Of a stretch of DNA of 64,000 nucleotides, positions 44,301-56,300 are shown one piece after another. Numbering within the stretch: the first letter of the stretch is position 1; each line of letters opens with the position of its first letter. The stretch comes from Seriola aureovittata (Eukaryota; Chordata; Actinopteri; Carangiformes; Carangidae): assembly GCF_021018895.1 (NCBI RefSeq), contig NC_079364.1, positions 7,748,901 through 7,812,900 on the forward strand. The letters run 5' to 3'. The position numbers were made by a program, and so were the translations under genes. The notes beneath the pieces are model-generated. The model was not told the DNA's origin, did no database searches, and was given only the letters and a program-made list of their open reading frames with translations.

Positions 44301-47300
44301 AGAATGTTGTTGTTGTTTACCTTAAACTTTACGTTGTTTGCACATGCAGGCAAAACTGCGACTATTTGAAATAAAATCTGTTAAGAAAGGTTCTTTGGTC
44401 TAAATTGTCTGTTTTTCTTTTTCCAATTTAAGATCGTGATAATCGAAATCGGGATTTTATTTTTTAAAAATCGTGATATGATATTTTTGCCATATCGCCC
44501 ACCCCTACTTCAACCCCTCACTCTTTCAGTTGTAATAATACTGAATTTCAGCACATTCTGATATCGTTTATACACAACTTAAGATAAAACAGTGATACTG
44601 ATCTGATTATCGCATTATGATTTTAAAGTTGCAGGCTCGTTGTAAAATCAGCTGTAAGATGTGTTATTCTTTTATTGATGAATTTGTCTAAATGGGATAA
44701 ACCTGACTCTGTAACAGATTTTGGAACACTTCCATGTACTTGGCCTACCTTTAGTCCTTGCCAAGGTAGACTCCCACGAAGGAAATACATGAACATGTGG
44801 CCTAAGGCCTCCAGGTCATCTCGCCGGCTTTGCTCTGTATCAATAGATTTGATAACATTTTACTGAGAAACTTCGAGAATGAAATGCCAACCCACTTTAC
44901 ATAATAAACTTTTATTTAAAAGAAAATTTAAGAACTCTACAGAACCAACATAAAGCTATAAACTTAAACGTACCTTTGCCTAAATGTGTATTGATGGACA
45001 TATATCGAGCAGTGCCAGTCAAACTCTTATGTTCCCGGTATGGAATGTGTTTTTTGGTCTCGGGGTCGATGTACTCTTTGGCCAGGCCAAAGTCAATGAT
45101 GTGGATTATGTGTTCCTTTTTATTCCCTTGCCGTCCGATGAGAAAGTTTTCTGGTTTTACATCTCTATAGATGAGGTTTTTAGAGTGCACGTACTCCATT
45201 CGAGAAATCTGGCAAGACAGAAAACAGCAGAGTCATCAAAAAGAAACATGGATGGAATCACAAACCAGGCCCCAAAGTCAGCAGAGTGGGAATCAAGATG
45301 TCAAAATTACTCAAGATCAACAGTTCAGCTGCACAAGTCGTTTCAAGAGCATCGTAAATACAGCAGTTCCTTAGTCATTGATTTCAGCATTGTTACGCAT
45401 TATAAGGGCACTCCTGTTTAGTACTATGCAGCCTGTTTAAATAGTTGTACTATGTCTTCTGTGGCTCTGGAGGGAGCTTTGTTAAGTTTGGAAAGTCTAA
45501 TGAAAGACGGCACTGAGTTGTATTATGAAAAATCCAGTGTTTCGCCCACACTAGGGAGTAAAAGTCAGGATGTCTTTTACTCCCCTTTTTTTTCTTTTAA
45601 AAATCTCTCTCCAGCAAGTCCCGCAACACTTGACTGCTGGAGCACTCCTTTAAAAAATATAATGACAGGATTTAAGAAACGATTCAGAAAAAACAAAAAC
45701 AAATTATTTCTATAAAATTCCTGTCATTATTATAAACGAAGGCAGCAACTAATTTTCTTCATTATTTATTAATATAATCAATTTGATTTTACAATTATTT
45801 AATGAACCTTTTAATTCTATAAAGTGTCTAAAAGGCATCGGGTGAGGTCTAGCTGCAGTGACAACTCACCTGATAAATGATTAATCATTTATAAAATAGT
45901 CATCAATTAATTTATGCTGATTGATCAATGATTAATTGTTGAATTTTTCAGCATCATGCTGCACAGCTACCACAGCAACCGATTACTATCACATAACAAA
46001 AGCCTCTGTTGATGTTGAGCCAGACTTTTAAGGCACTGAGATGCAAAGCTGGACACTTCAGACTAAGAAAGCACCAGTAATAATAAATACAATGTTTTCA
46101 TGAATGAGAAATGTTAACCAAGTGCTGAGAGCTGGTGTGAGTGACAAAAAAATGGTATCAATTGTTTGTACAAGAAAAATAAAAAGCTAAGAGAACAGGG
46201 GGGATTGGCTGAGATGCAGGTGTCTCTGTTCTGCAACACAATGCTAATGTTGTGCTGTTTTGTAGCTTTCTTTACAAATCTGAAGGAGCTATCTTCATTA
46301 CAAGAGCACTGCACATTTTGTGCTGACAAAATGAAACGTTAGAAATTTTGAGATGTCTGAGGCGCCTGAAAAGACTGGGCCAAACCACCCTCTGAGCTGC
46401 TTAAACGTAATGAGATTCAGTGATGGCTTTGCTGTTTTTGACAGCTCCCAGCCTAACAGACTCTGACCAATGGTACATGTATACTGACAGATTGCCAATT
46501 TGCAGACTGAGTAACAGGAGACTCTGCACTGGTACTCCACCTTCCCACCTGCTCTACGAGTGTAAGCCCTGTAGGCAGGACTTCAGCCCAAACAAATGAT
46601 ATATTATTGTATTCACACAAACACTGTAAAACAGCCATGCAGAGAGTTTATTCAATATAACTAGTTTTGTACGATACTTTATGGGACTGCAGTAAAATCT
46701 CATAATGTTTGGTGCCTCGATTCACCTCACCAGCAGAACCAGGCCATTCTTTGAGACAGGCATGTATTTATAATTTCCCATTTCCCATATTTCATCCTAT
46801 TTCAGTAGCTCTCCTTTGTGTCAATTTGCTGCTTCAACTATTTGCTATTAAAGGAAACAGAACATGTCCTCCATCTTGGGTGTGAAAGTTCATTTTTGAC
46901 CAAAAAAAAAAAAAAAAAAAAAACCCTTACCAAAAAAACTTACTTATAGGATGACTTACTAGCTTTCCCCAGAACTTTCAACCAAATATCATGGTTCAAT
47001 CAGCTGTCAACTGATTTAAGTTGAGCTGTCAACTGAGCAAACGTTTTTATTTTACTTTGGAACCTCAGCAGGAAGTGTTGAGTTTCTAATGTCACATAGA
47101 CTGTGCTGATTTTACAATGTGCTCCTTTGAAGTTCAGTTACCATGTTTTTTTTTTCATACAATTTTTACACACAAACATTTTATCAGTCAAGTGAGTAGA
47201 AAATATTTCAAAAACAATTTCACGTGTCACATAATGCTCTGTACTCACCAGCTGAATTGCTATCATTAAGACAGTCTTCAGTGAAAAGGTCCTGTCACAA

Positions 47301-50300
47301 AGGTCAAAAAGATCCTCTAGACTCGGGCCCAGCAGCTCCAGAACCATGGCATTGTATTTCCCACAGGGCCCAAAGTAAAACACCTGGGGCACTCCCTCTG
47401 CTAAAAAAAAAAAAAACCACACACACAAAGAAGACAGAAATTAGACTTAGAAGATACAAAACTCCCAGCACTGTGAACACAGCTGTACTTTTCTCTAAGT
47501 CATCACAAGTCTTTTTTTGTTTAGCTATGCATTTGCAAGTCCATCAAAGAGAAGCAAGATCACTGTAAATAGCTTAGACAGTTAATTGCAAACCGCCAGG
47601 AGGAAAAGCAAATACTTATTATTAGATAATAAAAAGAAGTCTGTGCCTTCAGGGGTTTTTCAGTTGTATATACAAGTGGGAATTCTGAGAGAGCGAGGGT
47701 GGCAAAAGAGTTTATTATTGCTGTCTCCCTTGACTAATGATATTTCTAAGTTGGGTCCAAGGTAACCAACCACAAGGGGCTTCAAACTGGATAGAGAGGA
47801 GGAGGGGCACCAAAAGGTTACTAAGGACAGAGAGCAGAGAAATCTGCGAGGTAAAACATTAACCTCAAAGTAAAATAAAACACAGTGCCTGCAAATACAA
47901 CTGTGTCACTCCTCTCCAGCAGGCTGAAAACTAATCTATTCACTGCCTCATATCACAACCTCCCCACTGAATCACATCCTCTCTGCTCTCCTCTCTCTAA
48001 TTGCTCCAAAATCCCTTCCATCTGTCACCTTGGCTCTTATTTTACTTCTTGTCATAGTGCAGTTTACTGTTGTATGGTCAGGTCTAATGCAACAGTAATA
48101 GCACAGTAGGGCCGATGCTCTGACCCTTGTACTCCTTCATATGGGCGGTTTGTAATACTGACGATCTGGGAATTAAAGCTCCTTGCACTGTTAAACTTCT
48201 AGAAAAGCAGCGTGTGAACCGTTTTAATTGTTCCTTTATTCTTGCAGTTTTTAAAGAAATTACCTAAAAAGCACACACAGGGGATTTCCAAATGTACAAC
48301 AAAAGCCACGACTCCAACACCATCACCTCCATTAATCTAGAATAATTTGTAATTGGTGATATCTGTGTCCTTTGTTGTCTGCCTGACCAAATCCTGAACT
48401 TTGGTTTCAAAGAACAAGAAATCAGGTCAAACTTTTAACTGCCTTCAGGGAAGCTTGACTCAAAGTTTGCCCCTGCTTACTGCTAGCCAGAGTCCTGTTA
48501 AAAAGGTCTCCTCAAGAAACTTCAAAGAAATGCCGGCGCTTCAATCATACAGACCTTGCTTTATCAGACTGCTTAAGCTGTGCTCAGTCCTTGGAAATAT
48601 ATAATTGCCTAGAAGTTACAAAAAGTAGGGACGTCCTGATTTCTTTTCATGTCCCTGATCCTGGTCAGTCCTTTCATATTGAGTATCTGCAGATTCCAAC
48701 ATTAAAAAAACTCTTTGGGAAATAGGATTACTTCTTATCTACAGTAGCTTTGTTAGTTTTATGTGTACAGTGTGCTATATACTGTAGATGTATATAGGCA
48801 CATATACTGTATGCATGTTGAGTTTATTTAGATATGAATATATCTTTAAATTTTTCCTCAGTTCTGAGTGGATGAACAGTACAACAAGCTGCAAACACAA
48901 CAACGAAATATTATCACCTTATACAGTTTCTATAGTGAACATGTTAGAAAACAGTTGCTTGCACACTGCTTTACACAATTCAAGGTGTGTTTCACCCGAG
49001 TCCAATATTTACTCGCTAGCTTCGTTGTGGTCTCTACCAACTCCTGAGGAAAATATCTGGCTTCCTACCTACTAAATCTATTATTGTTCCACTATGTTTA
49101 CCAGCTATACGCTCGCTGTCTGTGAAGCTGGGGAAGCTGTGTACAGTGGATTTATCTGAGCTTTTTATTGAAAACAGCTGCCTGCTGTGCTGGAAAATAA
49201 GTCAATGAACATGGTGAGAGTGAATCATAACAGTTCAGTTGCCGGCTGTAAAAGCAAAACAATGAGCTGATGGTAAAACACTCAGTGAGCTGAGGGGAAC
49301 TACAGATTGGAGAGATAGTATTCTGCGACACCTTTCACATTACACAATTATTTGATACATTTTAACATACAAATATTGATTGGAGCAGCTTTTTACATTT
49401 AAGTTCTGACCTTAATGTATTTAAATCTGCGTTTATGTACAAGCTTGAAGAGTTGAGAGTGATCACACCAAGAAACGAGTTGGGACAATTAAGTTTAGTG
49501 AAGGTACAAAATTTCAGTCATAAATGTATAATTTTGCTCAGGTAATTTAAGCACAGACTGATAAACAAAAAATACTAATACTAATCCTGATGTAGTGCAT
49601 TAACATATTTATACTGAATATGTTGCTAAAGACATTTGACTTGCCAGCTGGGTAATGGGAATTACACTGCAGCAGGAAAGGTGGCACAAATGCTGTCAGC
49701 TAGCATATGGGCTTGTAGGAGTCATGCTGTGCTCCATCCTGTGTTTCTGGACACAATTATGCAGTTCTGTGGGTTGCTAACTGTACCATAGGAATGAGTG
49801 CCTTGAAACCCTAGGTGCCTGTGGGAGGCCGAAAAAATGTGTCAGATTGGAGATTTGCTGTAAATAATTGGATAAACGGTTGTACAATTGAAAACAAGCT
49901 TTTTACGGGCAGAGGGAAACCTGGGATGGCAGAACCATCATTATCTACGGCAAAACAATCCTTATATGAGATCGAATCTGCGTGTCCTCTGCTGCAAAGT
50001 ACACTCCAATTGCGCACGGGGGGAACTCAAACCTTGATGTCAGCTACCAATTTTGTGGGTACCACTTTTGACTACTCTCTTCCATTTTCCTTAAGGTCAA
50101 TGAGTGCAATGCCTCGGTGTTGTACTGATTTGGTCGACAGTGCTGTGAGCAAGTGAGACATGTAGGACTGTTAAATTCGCTTTTGAATTTCATTATTTCG
50201 TTCATGCTGGAGACGACGTCTGCTCAAATCCTGATCAAACCATACAGACTGACACGCCTCTCTCTACAGATGTAATGGTATTTGAATGCAGAGGTAGCTT

Positions 50301-53300
50301 TACTCATTCTAGTATTATTTTATCATGTAGTAAAACACAAATATTGGATCAAGATGTATTACATATCATTATCACAGCAGCAGGTCTGTGATCAAAGAAT
50401 TAAACGGTATAAAAAATCATTACTACAAAAGGTTTTATTCACAGATGTATCAGTTCAATCAGGCACTGAATAAAACAGCTGGTCCCGAGTACGACCATCA
50501 AAGAATACATTTTCCTATGCATTACTGTAATCTAATAACGTTCTGGCTGCAGTCCTTTACAACAAAAGGGGAACAGGCTGAATGTGTGATGAATGAATAT
50601 GACTGATTCTAAGCCCGACTCAAAAGGCAACCACCCAAATCTCCCCTGCACGCTACTTTCTGTGTGTGCAATTTTTCAAGCAGCTGTCAAAGTCCAGATC
50701 TCTGTCTGGACTCTGAAAAACCTCGCGACGAGACCAGTCCTGAGCTTGGATGCTTTATTCTGACCATCTGGTAGTAGTTATTCTGTTATTAATAATTTAC
50801 TCATCACTGCTACAAAGAAGAGGGGATGTAGAAATATATGTATTTTTGTTGAACTATTTTACGCCGTGTATTGTAACATGTTTAATTTCAACGCCTCAAT
50901 ATTAAAACAGCATTTTCTTAGTGCATGTTTGCAACATCAAGTGTGTATATTTATAATTACAGAAAAAAACAAAGTCAAGGGGAAGTCGTCAGAGAAATGA
51001 GGTTGGGATTAGTGTGTGGTGCCGACTGTGTAGAGTCTGCATGTTCACCTCGTGCCTGTGTGGGTTTCCTCCCACAGTCCAAAGAAACACGGGTCATGTG
51101 AATTCGTGACTCTAAACTGACTGTAGGTGTGAGTGTGAATGTGTTTTTCTCACTATAGATGTGTGTGTGTGTGCATGTGTGTGTGTGTGTCAGCCCTGTG
51201 ATGGACCTGTCCAGAGTGTATCCCATTATTCACCCACTGTGTGCTGCAGTAGGTTCCAGTGCCCCGCAACGGGATAAGAAGTTTAAAGATTGGTGGAGAA
51301 ATTGATTTTTCGCATTGTAAATTTATGACAGGTGTGTTTCACTGCAGAAACTGTGGGCTGGAAGGGGAAATGTAGACTGAGGAGAGAAAGGCTACTCGTG
51401 TTGGTTCTGCAGAATATTTTATGGCTCTTGTGGAATACAGCCAGCTCTCGGCTGACATCAAGTTTTGTGCACTGTGCCGATCCACTTTGGATTGGCTGCC
51501 TGCACTATCATTTCTGCCTGTGATTGGTTGTTCAGCTTTAAAATCAAATCAACATCACACTGACCAGTTTACAGTTCTGACAGACATATTTGCTGGTTTG
51601 CTTCAGTTCAGCTGCTACTTTCCTTAAATCTGCACATGATGTTGATTGTTAATTTGATCATTTGTTGGCTCCTTTATTTGACCGCCGTCCCATTTTGTTA
51701 TACCATTTGCAATTAGTTTTTTTTGTTCCAAAATTTTATTTGGAACTAAAACTAATTATGCATTCTTCTAAAAGAATGGAAGATTCATCAGTGACAGTAT
51801 GATTGATTAAGTACAAAACTGCAACTGTGTCTGAAAGTAGCTGTGAAGGTTGTTCCACTTTAAAAGTAATCAACATTTGTAATTGCACTGAAACACTGAC
51901 ATAGACAATGTACACTATCATTCTATGCAGGAAGACAGCTATAGGAAGATTTGGGTTTTCTTTGATTTTCAAGTGTCCAGGCATGTTCACCATTAAAGAC
52001 ACAATAAAATGTATTTCTTATGTGGAAACACTGGCACAGGTTAATTATTAAACGTTAGTGAGGGCGCATGTTTTAGAGTTCTGCCAGTCAACAGCATGAC
52101 ATCAACTTTGTGTGATACATATACATTAGCCTTCAAATTGTAAACTTTAATGCCTGATCATGTTCAACAAGGAAATGTACATGACTTACTCTTTAGTCAT
52201 GGTGACGTGATTGTGACCAAAATGACAGAACAGAGATAGCTGTAAACTCTGTGATTACAGTGAAGATGATTTCACTTCCTTTCAATTAAAATACTTATAG
52301 AGGTTTCACACACGCAGTCTCCATGAGAGGTGTGAAAAGCATGTGGACAGAATGACGTCACATATCAGTACCTTCTCACAAACGCTAGAACAACTTGACA
52401 CTATGTTTATTTTTGAAGTTTCCCCCTTAATGACTGATAAGATTATTCTGCGGGTTTTAAAAAGTTCATGAAGTCAACTGAAACACTGCTCTCCAGTTTC
52501 TCACCATGACTAAATTCTATTCTTAACAATGATTCATGTTTTCACATTAGAGCAAACACAAATCCAGGATAAGACCTCTGGCCTTTCCTTTACATGCTTG
52601 TAAAATCTAGTGAGCTCTGCCACTGCTGGAAATATTTCCTCCTTGGGACCGAAATGGTTACAGAGCTGGTGTAGTGTTTCATGATGAAGAGTGGCAGCCG
52701 ATACCTTTAATAGCTCAATAGGATCCACCCACCCTTGAACAAACCCTCTTGATCTTAGAAAAACATCTTCGTCCTTGCCCCACAGTAACGTCTGCTGTGT
52801 TGTAAAGCCAAAGCAGAGATGCAACTCTTACTGCACTGACAAATATTCTCGCATTATATCCAGAAGGAGATGCTTGATTCCTGATTGAATCATCCTCATT
52901 AATATCCAGTGACGGTTGGTTATGCATCAGATAACAACACCTGATTGAGCATCCGAGTCAAACCACATTAATTCATAAAGACCCTGTCGCACAGACACTG
53001 TGACAACCACATTGGCTGAGAGGAATGTGGCACAGCACACAGCCAAGAAGAAATGAGGTCACATTATCCCATCTGGAGGAGAGAACAGAGGCAGGTTAGT
53101 ACTAAGGGAGGCAGACCCACTCTCTAAATATTTAATGAGTTTCCGCACAGTTGGCCTTTTCCAGTCCTTGCCTTTGCAAAACAATAGCCATTATAGTCCC
53201 AGTCTGGTTATCTTACATGTAGAGCTTCAAAAAGCACACCAAGGACCAAACACATGGCTTTCATTCTCTATGCCAACCATGATTGAGACCAGCCCTAAAC

Positions 53301-56300
53301 TGTGACACTGTGCCATCACTGTTTTCTGAAAGACACCTTTGGTTGATAAATTCACAGCCAGCATGATTAACCTCATGAAGAGCTCAGGGTCAGATGTATT
53401 AATGTCACTGCCACCATTAGGTGTAAATTATCATTTTACCAAAGAGCAATGGACACCATGAAAAAAAAAAAAGATTTTTCTATTGTTCCATTGTTTCTGG
53501 AGTTCCCACCCATTTCCTCTCATACCAAGACTAAAAATGTCTGCCCTTAATTTAATTCTCTGTTGCGGTCATTCAATCCTCACAAGATTCTTGTCAGTGG
53601 TTGCTGCAACAGGGATGCGTCAGCAGACCTTGACTAATCTTTTATGACAAACAAAAAATCTCCAGAGAGCAGAGTTAAGGGAAGAGAAGTTGAAAAGCAA
53701 CTATTATTGTATTGTGTTTCATTCTGGGTCCTGGATAATAAAGTTTAAAGGGCATGGCTCTGGAAAAAAAACAAAAACATAAGGATCTAGAATAAGACGA
53801 ATTGAGTTGTCAGTGTTTGTACCATTAGTGTTTACAACAGTATTCAACACCATGAATGAGACAGTGTAGAGGAGAAACTGTTGACATTGGCAATCATGTG
53901 TGAACAAACGTAAAATAAAAATTACACCAATTATAAAAAGTGTTTAATGTTTTGCAGGATCAACTGTCACAGGTTTTTGACATTTGGTGACCTCAGCACT
54001 AGAAGTAATAAAGGAGTGCTACAGTATTAATAATATGCACATTAGTATTGCACTAAAATTAATAGTATTGAACTAAAATGATGAGCAGCGATATTGGCTG
54101 TAATAAACATGATTTTATTGGTTGGTTCATATCTAAATCGACTAAAGAGGATCTAGTTATGTGTATTAGTGCTGAGCTTTGACCATACGATTTAGCCTCA
54201 TGCAGTGAATGTAACTCAAGTCCAGCATTTCTGGATGTTTTAGTAAGGCAACAGAAAGATAAACGGGTGCCTCCAAATAGGTAAATTCCCTTGCTACAAG
54301 CATTTTTTTCAGTCAGATGAAAATGTGCACTAAGGTCAGTGACCAGCCTGCCCTTAAAGCAGTCATTAATATTTTTATAATAAGGTGTGTCAAATGACTA
54401 TGTGTCATGTGAAATGGATTGTGCACAGTGATGAACCCACAGAGAGTCACCTTCAGCTCTATGACGGTTTACAGCATTTTTCAACTGATTTTTTTAGTTT
54501 TGGATTTCCAGTCTGAAACACTGCTCTCATCAGTGTCGATTTCAGTCAGGGCAGGCCCCTAAAAAAATCCACTTACATACCCACTGTGTACCTAGAAACA
54601 TGTTCCAACATACCCAGACTAAAGCCATGCAGACCAACACCAGTGTGACACACTGAACGATACACATTGTGTTGAAGTTATTATTTGTTCAATCAGAACT
54701 GGGCATTGGACATGATGAGTCTACTGCAGTCTGGACACCATTGACATTGCAAACATACAATACTGACTGTAAGTTGCATCCTCAAATATAGTCTACAACA
54801 CCTCCTGTATATTCAGCCTAGAAAACAACAAGGAAGTCTGATCAGTGAAACAGTAAAAAAAAAAGATTAGCTGCTGCACCTGTTTAGTGTGTTTATATAA
54901 AGCTTTATGTCAACTCCTTTCATAGTGAATTGCCCCCCTGGTAAGTCCATCTTCAAGCAAGGTCACTGTTCAACACGGTCTCTGTGCACGTAGGCATTCA
55001 CACACTCATGTGCACAAAGGTCTGGAGATTAAAATAAGTTGCTGACCCACCTTAATATCAATATGTAACCACAGTGCAGTAATCACTTGTTGTGAAAATG
55101 ATGCAATCTTGTGCACTGATCTTCCAAAACAGTCAAATCATTGTCATGCAGTCGGACAAAGACACCACGAGGAGAGGTGAACAGATCTGTGACCTTACCT
55201 GTAGTTCCCAGTGTTTTGTAGAACCGGTACTCTAAATGCAACTGTGGTGCCCTTGACTTCACTGGTTCCTGCACAGTGGACAAACCAGTGCTCAGTTAAT
55301 GACAATAACCTCACAAACCAGAAAGAAAAACACCTTAAACTGAATTTTACTAATATATTTAACCAGGAAAGAAACAATGAGATTTTCTTTAAGAAAATGA
55401 ATGTTTTGTCTGTATTGTCATTCTGTGACCTGAAGTGTCAGTCAATTTTTTCATGACTCATCTCGCACTTAAGGCCAAATACAAACATCAATTTTCCCCA
55501 AAAATCACCAGCAGCTCTTTCCTCTACCAAAATCTCAAACATATAAATGATGTCCTGTCAGCTGGGATTGAAAACGTCCCTCATCGTTGTCTGAAACTCT
55601 GCTCGAGGACACAGCAGACTTCTTGCTTATCTGAGTCCTCCTGAAAAGTACTGAAATTGTTGTCCCAAATACTTCAGAGCTCTGTAAAGTTTTCCCCAAT
55701 GTTGCACTCTACATAAACATCCTGCTCAGTTTGGGGAAAAATGTCAAATCCCGTAAAAAAACATTTGATAATATTTTAGTTAAAAAGGGACAATTAAAAA
55801 AATGTATTTCTGATAAAATGTTTGGGAAACCTGATAATGAACTAAAGACAAACTCCCAGATTTCATAACAGGGCCTAATAGTGCCAAACTCTGCGTCTGT
55901 GTCAGCACACCATACAGTAGTGTGAGTAGCTGAAACCTACTTGCTCGGTGATGATAATACTTTGATAGTGAAATTATGACTCTCTAGTGAGCGATAATAA
56001 AAGCATGACTCAGGAGTCGTGACTTCCAGTCCAGCAGCCACTGGAAAGACACACCTAGCCAAGCGTCTACACCTCATTCACATTTTCCCCTAAGATCAGA
56101 GCAGTCCAGTCTCACAGCCAACTCACTGCACCACACTGGCACAACCTGAGAGGGTTTGTTTGGAGCACTAAGTCATAGTTCTTGCCAAGGACTATGAAAA
56201 ACATGCAAGATGTGTCTAATTGAGTGCTTGTCTAACATTTGTATCACTTGTATCACTGCCAGCACTGACATTATATCATATTAGTAACATTTCAGATGCA

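Larger units (their letters stand above)
47401..55198 (-). other. csnk1g1: csnk1g1 intron 3 (7.8 kb)
   Basis: Largest intron between coding exons. It contains repeat fragments at 47885-48190, 48625-48700 and 51028-51303. ORFs 49815-50156 (plus, 113 codons) and 52534-52824 (minus, 96 codons) have no recognisable domain or splice context and are not called as genes. Confidence 0.75.
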
